From Roseibium sediminicola (GTDB lineage Bacteria > Pseudomonadota > Alphaproteobacteria > Rhizobiales > Stappiaceae): a stretch of DNA of 64,000 nucleotides. The stretch spans positions 1 through 64,000 of the forward strand of contig NZ_JALNMJ010000002.1 in the NCBI RefSeq assembly GCF_023156505.1, read 5' to 3'. The stretch's first letter is position 1. Each line of letters starts with the position of its first letter. Shown piece by piece: positions 7,429-16,343 of the stretch. Below the pieces are notes generated by a model. It was not told the origin of the DNA. It was given only the letters and a program-made list of their open reading frames with translations, and ran no database searches. The translations under genes and the position numbers were made by a program.

Positions 7429-8292
7429 TCATGGCACCATAAGCATCCCGACAAGAAAGCCAAGTCCGCTGATTTGCTGAACGGCGCCCAAAACATCACC
7501 TGTGGCACCGCCGATTTTCTGCAGGGCGAGACGGCCGGTCAGGAGAGCGGTCCCACCCGCCAGCAATAACGCCAGTATCAGAGCAGGCAGCGGCAGCAGC
7601 AGCAGCGGCGCAATGAGGAACGGCAGGGTCGCGATCGATGTCTGGCGCAAGGTTTCCGCTGTCGGTTTGCCGAAGCGGGCGGCAAGGCCGTCCGGGCGGG
7701 CGAGGGGGCGGCACTGCCATTGCCAGACCAAGAGGGCCCGGCTTACGGCTTCGCTTGCCAGAAACAGCAGCGCGGCGTCGGCGGGAGAAAACCGCTGCCA
7801 GAGGGCGGAGAGCAGCGCGATCCTGAGCACAACGCCAACGATCAGTGCCAGGGCGCCGAAGGCACCTATACGGCTGTCTTTCATGATTTCCAGCCGCCGG
7901 TCACGGGTCGCGCCACCGAAAAAACCATCGGCGACATCGCTGAGGCCGTCCTCGTGGAGCGCGCCCGTGGTGGTGGCGAGAAGCCCTGCGACCATTGCGG
8001 CCACCGCCAGCCCGGGCAGCGCCGAATAGGCGAGCAGCATGCCGAGTGCGGCCGCCGGCAGGGCGATCACAACGCCGGCAAGCGGGGCCGCGCGCGCGAT
8101 CCGGCTGAAGTCCGGCGCGGCGGCCGGGTCGTCCAGCGTATTCAGACGCGGCAAGGGCAGACGGGAGAAGAATCGCACGCAGGCCGCGGTGTCGGCGGCG
8201 AGCCGCGCAGCCCGGGATCCCGCATTATCCCGGGTTTTGTCCGACCGGGAAACAGGTCCGGATTCATGCTGTTGGTCGGATTCGGAGCTCAT
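7429..8292 (-). CDS. cobS: Adenosylcobinamide-GDP ribazoletransferase (cobalamin synthase)
   Basis: A polytopic membrane enzyme that joins adenosylcobinamide-GDP to alpha-ribazole in the last steps of cobalamin assembly. Family hallmarks are visible: RFFSRLPLPRL near the N-terminus, ALHEDGLSDVADGFFGG (acidic metal-binding motif) and RRLEIMKDSRIGAFGALAL, followed by several hydrophobic helices. The start chosen is the ATG at 8292 (MSSESDQQ). A longer reading frame to 8379 exists but would run into the cobT promoter. It is divergent from cobT, whose product supplies the ribazole phosphate. The vitamin made is needed by NrdJ further along the window. Confidence 0.93.
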   Translation of the reverse strand: MSSESDQQHESGPVSRSDKTRDNAGSRAARLAADTAACVRFFSRLPLPRLNTLDDPAAAPDFSRIARAAPLAGVVIALPAAALGMLLAYSALPGLAVAAMVAGLLATTTGALHEDGLSDVADGFFGGATRDRRLEIMKDSRIGAFGALALIVGVVLRIALLSALWQRFSPADAALLFLASEAVSRALLVWQWQCRPLARPDGLAARFGKPTAETLRQTSIATLPFLIAPLLLLPLPALILALLLAGGTALLTGRLALQKIGGATGDVLGAVQQISGLGFLVGMLMVP

Positions 8293-8399
8293 CAGGCCGG
8301 TCCCGTGCTTGAGTTTTTCAGGCGCGAAGTTATAGATCAGCCCCTTGAAGAGACCAAGTGCCGGTTGTCGCCGGCCCAAATGAGCGGAACCAGAACCCC

Positions 8400-9422
8400 A
8401 TGTCCCTATCCGAGACCGCGCTGCCTTTCGACGATATCCGCAACCTGGTGAAGTCCATGCCCGGACCGGACGAGGAAGCGCTCGGCAAGGTCAAGGCGCG
8501 GGACGCGGAACTGACCAAACCGGCCGGGTCTCTCGGACGGCTTGAGGAAATTGCCGAATGGCTGGCTGCCTGGTCCGGCAAGGCGCCGCCGAAAATCACC
8601 CGCCCGCTGGTCGCCATCTTCGCCACGGCGCACGGTGTTGCCGATGAGGGTGTCTCCGCCTTTCCGAGTGCGGTCAACCGGCAGATGGTCGAGAATTTCG
8701 CCGCCGGTGGCGCCGCTATCAACCAGCTGTGCCGGGCCTATGACATCGGTCTGAAGGTCTTCGATCTCGCCGTCGACATGCCGACCCCGAGCATCACGAA
8801 GGAAGACGCCATGGACGAGGCCAACTGCGCCGCCACCATGGCCTATGGCATGGAAGCGCTGGCCGGTGGCATCGACCTGATTTGCCTGGGCGAAATGGGC
8901 ATCGGCAACACCACGGTGGCCGCCGCCGTTCTCAACGGTCTGTTCGGCGGCAAGGCCGAGGACTGGATCGGCCGAGGCACCGGTGTCGACGATGAAGGCC
9001 TTGCGCGCAAGCGGGCTGCTGTTGAAACCGCGATTGCCCGGCTGAACGGTGAAAAGGATCCGCTGGAAGTGCTGCGCAAGATCGGCGGGCGTGAAATCGC
9101 CGCCATGGCCGGGCTGATCATTGCCGCGCGCCTGCAGCGCGTGCCGGTCATTGTCGACGGCTTTGTCACCACGGCGGCCGCCGCCGTGGTCTATGCCATG
9201 GACCCGTCCGGTCTCGACCATTGCCTGTTCGCGCATGTTTCCGCCGAGCAGGCTCATGCGCGCGTCCTTGAGCATATGGGCAAGGACGCCCTTTTCGATT
9301 TCGGAATGCGCCTGGGGGAAGGCTCGGGCGCGGCGCTTGCAGCCGGTATTGCCAAGGCGGCCGCCGAAATGCATTCGGGCATGGCGACCTTCGCCGACGC
9401 GGGTGTTGCCGGGAAATCCTGA
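8400..9422 (+). CDS. cobT: Nicotinate-nucleotide--dimethylbenzimidazole phosphoribosyltransferase
   Basis: This enzyme transfers ribose-5-phosphate from nicotinate mononucleotide to 5,6-dimethylbenzimidazole, giving alpha-ribazole 5'-phosphate, the lower ligand precursor of cobalamin. The sequence follows the rhizobial CobT pattern throughout: LTKPAGSLGRLEE, the ATAHGV and FPSAVNRQMVENFAAGGAAIN segments, CLGEMGIGNTTVAAA, and the C-terminal MRLGEGSGAALA with the catalytic glutamate. I chose the ATG at 8400 (MSLSETALPFDD), which matches the family's usual start; a GTG at 8358 in the same frame is less likely. It is divergently transcribed from cobS. No cobalamin riboswitch is visible in the 107 bp between them. 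Confidence 0.94.
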   Translation: MSLSETALPFDDIRNLVKSMPGPDEEALGKVKARDAELTKPAGSLGRLEEIAEWLAAWSGKAPPKITRPLVAIFATAHGVADEGVSAFPSAVNRQMVENFAAGGAAINQLCRAYDIGLKVFDLAVDMPTPSITKEDAMDEANCAATMAYGMEALAGGIDLICLGEMGIGNTTVAAAVLNGLFGGKAEDWIGRGTGVDDEGLARKRAAVETAIARLNGEKDPLEVLRKIGGREIAAMAGLIIAARLQRVPVIVDGFVTTAAAAVVYAMDPSGLDHCLFAHVSAEQAHARVLEHMGKDALFDFGMRLGEGSGAALAAGIAKAAAEMHSGMATFADAGVAGKS

Positions 9423-9481
9423 GGGAAACCCGTTTGATCCGGATTTCCAGTCTAAATCCCCGCAGCCCCTAGACCGAACCG

Positions 9482-10231
9482 TCAGTTGAGAAACTGGTCC
9501 AGCGTTTTCGCCTCCTTGAGTTTCCTCAGGGAGGCGTTAAAGCGCCTGATGAATTCAGCGCTGCCGTCCTGGTCCCTGGGCGCGAGCATATGCAGGGGCG
9601 ACGCCGCGACCACGTCCTCCAGAATATCAAAATCGCTTCTCCCCATGCCCATTTGTCCGGCCAGGTAGAGAAGAACCCGTTCGCTGCCGACGACCACATC
9701 GACGTGCCCCGCCTTCACCATGTTCAGGCAGGCCGTCAGATCCGTCGGGCTGGACACCTGGGCCAGACCGAGTTCGACCATTTCCAGAACCGGAACGATG
9801 ACGGTGTATCCGTGCGGGACACAGAAAACAGCGCCTTCGAGTTGGGAGATGTTGGTTTTGCCGCCCGCACGGCCTTTTGCCATGAAGGCTTTCGACAAAA
9901 CCGTCGCGATCGGCTCGGAATAGAGCATTTTCGAGCGCCGTTCCTGGCTCTCGAACCAGGCAAATGACGCGGTGTATTTGCCACGCAGGGCCAGTTCGTA
10001 GGCCCTCGGCCAGGGCAGCACGTCGATCCTGTAGGGCAGTCCCGTGTCCTCCATGACGGCCGTCACGATCTGGGTGGCGATGCCGCCACCAGGGAGCCTT
10101 ACGTCGCTAAAGGGCGGATAGTCATCCCCGGTGCTCAATGTAAGCGGTTCCTCGGCATGGCCGGGCAAGGTGAGAAACATGGCCGAGAGCAGAAGTAGGA
10201 TTTTACCTGTCGTGAAGAGCCGCTTTCGCAT
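9482..10231 (-). CDS. Periplasmic solute-binding protein, SBP_bac_3 family
   Basis: A 249-residue exported protein: signal peptide about residues 1-26 (ending LPGHA-EE), then a bacterial extracellular solute-binding fold resembling polar amino-acid binding proteins (LSTGDDYPPFSD, PYRIDVLPWPRAYELALRGKY, AFVYSEPI-like YSEPIATVLSKAF). No permease or ATPase gene is adjacent, so it may serve a transporter elsewhere or a sensor. The next gene upstream on the same strand is a membrane histidine kinase 135 bp away, and a sensory pairing is possible but unproven. No cysteine lipobox is present. Confidence 0.85.
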   Translation of the reverse strand: MRKRLFTTGKILLLLSAMFLTLPGHAEEPLTLSTGDDYPPFSDVRLPGGGIATQIVTAVMEDTGLPYRIDVLPWPRAYELALRGKYTASFAWFESQERRSKMLYSEPIATVLSKAFMAKGRAGGKTNISQLEGAVFCVPHGYTVIVPVLEMVELGLAQVSSPTDLTACLNMVKAGHVDVVVGSERVLLYLAGQMGMGRSDFDILEDVVAASPLHMLAPRDQDGSAEFIRRFNASLRKLKEAKTLDQFLN

Positions 10232-10366
10232 GAGACTTCTCCGAAAAGAACGTCGACAAGGATAGCACTCGTTCCGTCGGTGGCGGTAGTAATTGCGTGA
10301 AAGGGGAAGTGATTTACTTAAAAATTAAGTTGTCACTTGGGCGGATGAAAGTCTAGGTAGGTGCGA

Positions 10367-11908
10367 CTAAGCAAATTTTACATCAGTGGTATTTTCTTCC
10401 GGATCCACCCAGACCACGTCCGGCGAGAAATTCATGATCCGGGCGCGCGGCAGGGTCACCGTGACCTCGGTGCCTTCGCCGAGCCTTGATTTCAGTGAGA
10501 ACTTGCCGTCATGCATGTTCACCAGAGCCTGGACGATGGAAAGGCCGAGGCCGGTTCCCGGTTCTGCGGTTTTGATGGCATGAGAACCCTGACCGAAGGC
10601 TTCGAGCACGGTCGGGATTTCTTCTTCCGGGATACCCGGTCCGGTGTCCTTGATGGAGACGTACTGACCGCCGTCCGATGTCGGGCCGACAATGACCCGG
10701 ACTTCTCCACCGACAGGCGTGAACTTGACCGCGTTGGACATCAGGTTGAGGACGACTTGCCGCAACGCCCGTTCGTCGGCCCAGACGCGGGGCAGGTCCG
10801 GTTCATGGGTATGGTGCAGCGAGATCGACTTGGCCTTGGCGCGCACCTTCATCATCGTGCCGCATTCCTCGACCACGTCATCCAGGAACAGCGGTTCCTC
10901 GTGGAGCTCGTGCCGGCCGGCCTCGATCCGCGACAGGTCGAGAATCTCGTTGATCAGGTTCAGGAGGTGCTGCCCGGAACCATGGATGTCTTCCGCGTAA
11001 GAGCGGTAGTTCTTGTTCTCCATTGGGCCAAGCACCTCGTCCTTCATGATCTCGGAGAAGCCGAGGATCGCATTGAGGGGCGTGCGCAGCTCATGGCTCA
11101 TGGTCGCCAGGAAGCGGGATTTGGCGAGGTTGGCCGCCTCCGCGCGCCGGCGGGCTTCGTCTGACATGGCATTGGCGGTTTCCAGTTCCGCAATCAGGTG
11201 ATCCTTGTCGGCCCGGTATTCCAGCATCGTGTTGGCGTTCTTGAGCAGCTGGTTGCCCAGGATGAAGAAGAAACCCTGGGCGCCGATGGCCATCGCCGCC
11301 AGCGTGTAATGGATCGGATCGACTTCTCTCAGGAAACTGACGGTCACCACCAGCGTCATCGGCAAGGTACTGGCCAGCAGGCATTTCGGCAGGGTCGCCG
11401 ACTGCATCGTGTTCATGGCGACCACGATCAGGAGGGTCGCGAAATGAAAGATCACGAAGCCTTCGCCGGCATCGTTCGTCTTCGGCATCAGGAAGAACAG
11501 CGCCCAGCTGCTGCCATAGATGAAATCGCCAAGGGTGAAGCGCCGGCGCCAGTAAATCCGGGCTTTCTGGTCGGACGGCGCTTTTTCATAGGAATGGCTG
11601 GTCACCACCATCAGGAAATGGGTGCACAGCGTCACGGTGAACCAGGCGCCGATAAACAGAGGATCGATCCACAGCACGGAGATCGCCGCAACGATCAGCG
11701 CCAGCAGCGGTACCGCGTAGGCCGCGTTGATGCGCGTGTCGGCGAAAAGGTGCTGGCGTTCCAGGTCGAAGGTGGTGTTGCGGCTTTCCGGCGCGCCAAG
11801 GCGGCTGCGCACGTCCCGTGCCGAACGCGCCATTTCGCGCCGGCGAAGCGCCCGCTGCTCATTGATGGCGTCTTTGTCAGCGCCTGTGTCTGACGCAAGG
11901 GTTCTCAT
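10367..11908 (-). CDS. Membrane sensor histidine kinase (PdhS/PleC-like HisKA)
   Basis: A 513-residue protein. Residues about 62-220 hold five or six hydrophobic helices with no obvious periplasmic sensor domain, followed by a coiled linker (LIAELETANAMSDEARRRAEAAN). The HisKA dimerisation domain has the phospho-acceptor H272 (MSHELRTPLNAILGFSEIM). The HATPase_c domain shows the N box (LNLMSNAVKFT), G1 (DTGPGIP) and G2 (GTGLGLSIV). The HisKA sequence through MKDEVLGPM resembles alphaproteobacterial cell-cycle/development kinases. There is no receiver or cognate regulator next to it, so it is an orphan kinase. Confidence 0.92.
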   Translation of the reverse strand: MRTLASDTGADKDAINEQRALRRREMARSARDVRSRLGAPESRNTTFDLERQHLFADTRINAAYAVPLLALIVAAISVLWIDPLFIGAWFTVTLCTHFLMVVTSHSYEKAPSDQKARIYWRRRFTLGDFIYGSSWALFFLMPKTNDAGEGFVIFHFATLLIVVAMNTMQSATLPKCLLASTLPMTLVVTVSFLREVDPIHYTLAAMAIGAQGFFFILGNQLLKNANTMLEYRADKDHLIAELETANAMSDEARRRAEAANLAKSRFLATMSHELRTPLNAILGFSEIMKDEVLGPMENKNYRSYAEDIHGSGQHLLNLINEILDLSRIEAGRHELHEEPLFLDDVVEECGTMMKVRAKAKSISLHHTHEPDLPRVWADERALRQVVLNLMSNAVKFTPVGGEVRVIVGPTSDGGQYVSIKDTGPGIPEEEIPTVLEAFGQGSHAIKTAEPGTGLGLSIVQALVNMHDGKFSLKSRLGEGTEVTVTLPRARIMNFSPDVVWVDPEENTTDVKFA

Positions 11909-12039
11909 ATGCCGCCCAGGAGTTTTGAATTTGTTATTGTGTGATTACGTGTTTATTCAATCTGACTCACCATTCCTTAAGATCGTCCTCAGTTTCGTGG
12001 TTAGAAGTCTCTTAACAGCCTGTGCCAAGGTGCAACTTT

Positions 12040-12675
12040 GTGACTGAAAAACCGGCCGCATCCGGGCTCGACGCCCTTGTCCGCGAGGTTCGCGCCTGCA
12101 GGGTTTGCATAGACCGACCCGACAAGGCGCCCCTGCCTCATGAGCCGCGGCCGGTGCTTCAGGTCTCCTCGACGGCGCGGCTGTGTCTTTGCGGCCAGGC
12201 GCCGGGAACGCGGGTGCATCAGAGCGGCCGGCCTTTCACCGATCCGAGCGGCGACCGCCTGCGTGACTGGCTCGGAATCGGGGAAGAGACTTTCTACGAT
12301 GCCGGCAAGCTGGCCATCGTGCCGATGGGCTTCTGTTTTCCCGGGCTCGATGACAAGGGTGGAGATCTGCCGCCGCGCGCCGAGTGCCGCAAGGCCTGGC
12401 ATGATCGTGTGTTTGCCGCCATGCCGCAAATCGAGCTGGTTATCGTCATCGGGCAATATGCCCAAGCCTACCATTTGGGCACCCGTCGGCAGAAAACATT
12501 GACGCAAACCGTTGCCAATTGGCGCGCTCATTTCGACGAGGAGGGCGGGGAAGGCCCGAAGGTGCTGCCGCTGCCGCATCCCTCCTGGCGCAACAATGCC
12601 TGGCTGAAGAAAAACCCGTGGTTCGAAGCGGATCTTCTGCCTGTGTTGCGGCACCAGGTCGCCCGTCTGATATGA
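12040..12675 (+). CDS. Uracil-DNA glycosylase superfamily protein
   Basis: A 211-residue single-domain protein of the UDG fold. Visible features are an N-terminal CxxC (ACRVC) of the type that helps hold an Fe-S cluster, motif 1 (CGQAPGTRVHQSGRPFTDPSG) and motif 2 near the C-terminus (LPHPSWRNN). The segment FCFPGL and the central VIVIGQYAQAYHLG also fit the family. It probably removes uracil or a related damaged base, but members of this branch are often uncharacterised. I prefer the GTG at 12040, nine bases after AAGG, over the GTG at 12022. Confidence 0.85.
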   Translation: MTEKPAASGLDALVREVRACRVCIDRPDKAPLPHEPRPVLQVSSTARLCLCGQAPGTRVHQSGRPFTDPSGDRLRDWLGIGEETFYDAGKLAIVPMGFCFPGLDDKGGDLPPRAECRKAWHDRVFAAMPQIELVIVIGQYAQAYHLGTRRQKTLTQTVANWRAHFDEEGGEGPKVLPLPHPSWRNNAWLKKNPWFEADLLPVLRHQVARLI

Positions 12676-12707
12676 GACCAGCAAAAACGCATGGCATTCG
12701 AAAAATA

Positions 12708-12722
12708 TTCTCAAAATGAGAA
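12708..12722. promoter_or_regulatory. 15-bp palindrome upstream of the Lrp gene
   Basis: TTCTCAAAATGAGAA is a perfect palindrome (6-bp arms, AAA centre) 115 bp upstream of the Lrp/AsnC start. Lrp-family regulators often autoregulate from such AT-rich palindromes. It also lies 33 bp after the preceding gene's stop, so a weak terminator is an alternative. Confidence 0.45.
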
Positions 12723-12837
12723 GATTTGACTTTCGTATTGAAATTCAGTTACGGCTTTTTATCTCCAGATAAAATGATTTCCCAACGAGCTGGATGTGTC
12801 TTGGAGCAGTCCGCCGACAGCAACGGATCTCAAGTAG

Positions 12838-13329
12838 ATGATTGACCGCATTGACCGCCGCATTCTTTCCATCCTGCAGGAAGACTGCACCGTGCCGGTC
12901 GCCGAAATCGGCCGGCGGGTCGGCCTGTCGACCACGCCGTGTTGGCGGCGGATTCAGAAGATGGAAGAGGACGGCGTCATCACCGGCCGGGTCGCGCTGC
13001 TGGAACCGTCCAAAGTCAATGCCAAGGTCACGGCCTTTGTCGCCATCACCACCAGTCAGCATTCCGAGGACTGGCTGAAGAAATTCGCCGATGTCATCCG
13101 GGAGTTTCCGGAAGTGGTCGAATTCTACCGCATGGCGGGGCAGGTGGATTATCTCCTACGGGTCGCGGTGCCCGACATCGAGGCCTATGACGCCTTCTAC
13201 AAGAAGCTGATCTCCAAGATCGACATCTCTGACGTCTCGACCACCTTCGCCATGGAGCAGATCAAGAATACGACGGCCTTGCCGCTCTCTTATGTCGCGC
13301 CGGAAAAGCCGAAGGCGGACAAGGACTGA
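12838..13329 (+). CDS. Lrp/AsnC family transcriptional regulator
   Basis: A 163-residue regulator: an N-terminal winged/AsnC HTH (RIDRRILSILQEDCTVPVAE, RVGLSTTPCWRRIQKME) and a C-terminal RAM ligand-binding domain (AFVAITTSQ; VVEFYRMAGQVDYLLRVAV; DISDVSTTFAMEQIKNT). The sequence near SEDWLKKFADVIREFPEVVE resembles the branch of general Lrp homologues found in many copies in alphaproteobacteria. The target is unknown; no amino-acid gene is adjacent. It ends 13 bp from the convergent TetR gene. Confidence 0.92.
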   Translation: MIDRIDRRILSILQEDCTVPVAEIGRRVGLSTTPCWRRIQKMEEDGVITGRVALLEPSKVNAKVTAFVAITTSQHSEDWLKKFADVIREFPEVVEFYRMAGQVDYLLRVAVPDIEAYDAFYKKLISKIDISDVSTTFAMEQIKNTTALPLSYVAPEKPKADKD

Positions 13330-13342
13330 CTGAGGTCTCGAC

Positions 13343-13990
13343 TCACTGTTCTGACGGTACCGGATGCCGCGCGAAGAAGCGGGCGCATTCTGCCTCTGAG
13401 ACCTGCTTGCCGGAAAAGATCTCGACATAATAGGGCATGCGTTGCAGGCGTGGTCCGAGTGGCTCTGAAGGCCTGTCCTTGATCATCGAGATATAGCCGA
13501 TCTGGGTCAGATAGACCGTATCGGCGCGCACCCGGGCAAAGGTTGCTTCATAGCCGAATTTCAAAAACATCGCTTCGAGCGCGTCGACACGCACCCGGTC
13601 GGCTTCCTCCAGGAGGTGCGCCAAACAGGCATCCGTATGTGCCCAGTTGCGCATGGCGAACTCCAGCCGTGAATCGAACAGCTCAGGCAACAGCCACAGA
13701 TCGAAGATGTTCAGGATCGCCTCGGTGATCGTTTCCGCATAGGCCTCGGTCTGCCGGACAAGATTGCCGGTGTTCTTGGATTGCCACAGGGTAACCAGCG
13801 CGTTCAGAAGATCGTCCCGGTCCGAGAAATGGCCATAGAAACTGGTGCGCGACAGGCCGAGGCGCTCGGCAAGCGGCATCACCTTGACGGTGTCGATGCC
13901 ACTCTCGATCAGCGCCTGATAGGCCGCTTCGATCCAGATCTCGCGCGTGCCGCGCCAGCCGGATGTCTTTTCGATCAAAGGCTCGTTCAT
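13343..13990 (-). CDS. TetR/AcrR family regulator of the N-demethylation genes
   Basis: A 215-residue repressor with an N-terminal TetR HTH (IWIEAAYQALIESGIDTVKV, LGLSRTSFYGHFSDRDDLL) and a C-terminal helical ligand domain. The ATG at 13990 (MNEPLIEK) is preferred. A longer frame to 14092 would place two perfect operator-like palindromes inside the coding sequence. The gene is divergent from the FMN-dependent demethylase at 14159, and both palindromes sit in the shared control region, so it very likely controls itself and that operon. The inducer is presumably the pathway's N-methylated substrate or product. Confidence 0.88.
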   Translation of the reverse strand: MNEPLIEKTSGWRGTREIWIEAAYQALIESGIDTVKVMPLAERLGLSRTSFYGHFSDRDDLLNALVTLWQSKNTGNLVRQTEAYAETITEAILNIFDLWLLPELFDSRLEFAMRNWAHTDACLAHLLEEADRVRVDALEAMFLKFGYEATFARVRADTVYLTQIGYISMIKDRPSEPLGPRLQRMPYYVEIFSGKQVSEAECARFFARHPVPSEQ

Positions 13991-14032
13991 GCAGCTTCGG
14001 TAGCAAGGGAAATCCGGCCCCGCAATCAAAAT

Positions 14033-14072
14033 TGACACCTGTGTCATCAAAAGCGACATGAATGTCGCTTTT
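14033..14072. promoter_or_regulatory. Tandem palindromic operators for the divergent TetR
   Basis: Two perfect palindromes share the core GACAY-N2-RTGTC. One is TGACAC-CT-GTGTCA at 14033-14046. The other, at 14049-14072, has 11-bp arms AAAAGCGACAT and ATGTCGCTTTT around GA. Their centres are 21 bp apart, two helical turns, so two TetR dimers could sit on one face of the helix. They lie between the regulator start (13990) and the demethylase start (14159). Confidence 0.75.
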
Positions 14073-14158
14073 GGGACTTTCAAGGCCTCCATGCGCCAAT
14101 TAGTGTCATTTCAAAGAGGCGTTCCGCGACGCGAGCGGAGGATTGAAGAGGGAAGCGC

Positions 14159-16195
14159 ATGTCGAAGGATCCGTTGCTGCAGCCGTATCAGCTCAAGCAT
14201 CTGACGCTGAAAAACAGGATCATGATCACGTCCCACGAGCCGGCCTACCCGGAAGACGGCATGCCAAAGGACCGTTACCGCGCCTATCACGAGGTGCGGG
14301 CCAAGGCAGGGGTTGCGCTGACCATGACTGCCGGTTCGGCGGCCGTTTCCAGAAATTCGCCGCCGGTCTTCAACAACATCCTCGCCTACAAGGACGAGGT
14401 CGTGCCGTGGATCAAGCGGTTGACTGATGCTTGCCACGATAATGGCTGCGCGGTGATGATCCAGCTGACCCATCTGGGCCGTCGCACCCACTGGAACAAG
14501 GGCGACTGGCTGCCGGCGGTTTCCTCCAGTCACGAGCGCGAAGCCGCGCACAGGGCGTTTCCGAAGCAGGTGGAAGATTGGGACATCGCCCGGATCATCG
14601 AGGACTATGCCGACGCCGCCGAGCGCATGAAGGCCGGCGGCATGGACGGCATCGAGCTGCAGGCCTATGGCCACCTGATGGACCAGTTCTGGTCACCGGT
14701 GACCAATACGCTCGACGGTCCATATGGCGGCTCGCTGGAAAACCGCATGCGCTTTTCGCTGGAAGTCATCGAGGCGGTGCGCAAGCGGGTCGGCGACGAT
14801 TTCATCCTCGGCATCCGCTTCACGGCCGACGAGGATCTTGAGGGTGGCATCACGCCGGACGAAGGGCTGCAGATCGCGCAGCGGCTGAAGGACACCGGCC
14901 AGATCGACTTTTTGAACGTGATCCGTGGCCATATCGACACCGATCCGGGCCTGACCGACGTGATTCCTGTGCAGGGCATGCGCAACGCGCCGCATCTCGA
15001 CTTTGCCGGGCGCATCAAGAAGGAAATCGGACTGCCGACCTTCCATGCGGCCAAGATCCCGGACGTCGCCACCGCCCGCCACGCAATCGCCGAAGGCCTG
15101 CTCGACATGGTCGGCATGACCCGTGCGCATATGGCCGACCCGATGCTGGTCAAAAAGATCGCGGAAAAGCGGGAAGACGACATTCGTCCCTGCGTCGGCG
15201 CCACCTATTGCCTCGACCGTATCTATCAAGCGGGAGATGCTCTGTGCATCCACAACGCGGCGACGGGTCGCGAGCTGACCATGCCGCATGAGATCCCGCC
15301 GGCGGAGCAGAAGAAAAAGGTGGTGATTGTCGGTGCCGGACCGGCTGGTATGGAAGCGGCGCGAGTTGCCGCCGAGCGCGGTCACGACGTCACCGTGTTC
15401 GAGGCAGCGCCCGATGCCGGCGGTCAGATCCGTCTGACTGCCCAGTCCGAACGCCGCCGCGAGATGATCTCGATCATCAAGTGGCGCATGGATCAGTGCG
15501 TCGCAAGGAATGTAAGGTTTCTCTTCAACACTTTCGCAGAAGCTGATGATGTTACGGCAGAAAGTCCGGATACAGTCATCATCGCAACCGGCGGCTTGCC
15601 GCACACGGACGTGCTTGAGGACGGCAATGATCTGGTGGTGTCGTCCTGGGACATCATTGCCGGGGACGTGAAGCCGGGCAAGCGGGTGCTGGTTTATGAT
15701 GATGCCGGAGATCACGCCGCTCTGCAGGCAGCCGAGATCATCGCCAAGTCAGGTGCTCATGTGGAAATCATGACGCCGGACCGGTCTTTTGCGCCAGATG
15801 TCATGGCCATGAACTTGGTACCCTATATGCGTTCGCTGCAGGACAAGGATGTCCGCTTCACCGTGACCTACCGGCTCAAGGCGGCGAAACGCTCGGGCAA
15901 CATGATCACCGCGGTGGTCGGCACGGACTATTCCAGCCATACCGAGGAGCGCGACTTTGACCAGATCATCGTCAATCATGGCACCATTCCGATGGATGAA
16001 CTCTATCTTGAGCTGAAGCCGGGTTCGAAGAACCTGGGGGCAGTCAATCAGGAGGCGCTGATCTTCGGACGGCCGCAGCCGCTCGATGCCAATCCGGGCG
16101 GTGCCTTTGCGCTTTACCGGATCGGCGATGCGGTCTCCGCGCGCAACACCCATGCGGCGATCTATGATGCTCTGCGGCTGGTCAAGGACATCTGA
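14159..16195 (+). CDS. FMN/Fe-S N-methyl demethylase (N-methylproline demethylase / StcD-like)
   Basis: A 678-residue protein of the 2,4-dienoyl-CoA reductase/trimethylamine dehydrogenase class: an N-terminal FMN TIM barrel (old-yellow-enzyme type, LKNRIMITSHEPAYPEDG; IQLTHLGRRTHW), an Fe-S segment, and a C-terminal FAD/NAD(P) domain (VVIVGAGPAGMEAARVAAER; VFEAAPDAGGQIR). The Fe-S segment reads CVGATYC then C eleven residues later, so the usual second cysteine is alanine. Proteins with this pattern are annotated as N-methylproline demethylases. With the Rieske oxygenase pair downstream this suggests stachydrine to N-methylproline to proline; glycine-betaine-type substrates remain possible. 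ATG at 14159. Confidence 0.82.
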   Translation: MSKDPLLQPYQLKHLTLKNRIMITSHEPAYPEDGMPKDRYRAYHEVRAKAGVALTMTAGSAAVSRNSPPVFNNILAYKDEVVPWIKRLTDACHDNGCAVMIQLTHLGRRTHWNKGDWLPAVSSSHEREAAHRAFPKQVEDWDIARIIEDYADAAERMKAGGMDGIELQAYGHLMDQFWSPVTNTLDGPYGGSLENRMRFSLEVIEAVRKRVGDDFILGIRFTADEDLEGGITPDEGLQIAQRLKDTGQIDFLNVIRGHIDTDPGLTDVIPVQGMRNAPHLDFAGRIKKEIGLPTFHAAKIPDVATARHAIAEGLLDMVGMTRAHMADPMLVKKIAEKREDDIRPCVGATYCLDRIYQAGDALCIHNAATGRELTMPHEIPPAEQKKKVVIVGAGPAGMEAARVAAERGHDVTVFEAAPDAGGQIRLTAQSERRREMISIIKWRMDQCVARNVRFLFNTFAEADDVTAESPDTVIIATGGLPHTDVLEDGNDLVVSSWDIIAGDVKPGKRVLVYDDAGDHAALQAAEIIAKSGAHVEIMTPDRSFAPDVMAMNLVPYMRSLQDKDVRFTVTYRLKAAKRSGNMITAVVGTDYSSHTEERDFDQIIVNHGTIPMDELYLELKPGSKNLGAVNQEALIFGRPQPLDANPGGAFALYRIGDAVSARNTHAAIYDALRLVKDI

Positions 16196-16343
16196 CTGAA
16201 TTTTCACCATGGCCGCGGAATTTTCCGGCACGTCTCACATGGATAACCGCATGCCGTTTTTGCGCTATGATACCGTGTTCGGGTGAGCCTACTTTCCGTC
16301 GCAGGGATCGGCCGCCAGACTCGGCCGGAAAGGACGTGTCATC

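Noticed and set aside
8293-8399. Possible cobalamin riboswitch between cobS and cobT
   Set aside because: The gap is only 107 bp and lacks the B12-box and the conserved stems; it looks like a simple divergent promoter.
13991-14092. Longer TetR coding sequence starting at 14092
   Set aside because: It would place two perfect operator palindromes inside the coding region and adds residues without TetR-family resemblance; the ATG at 13990 is the better start.
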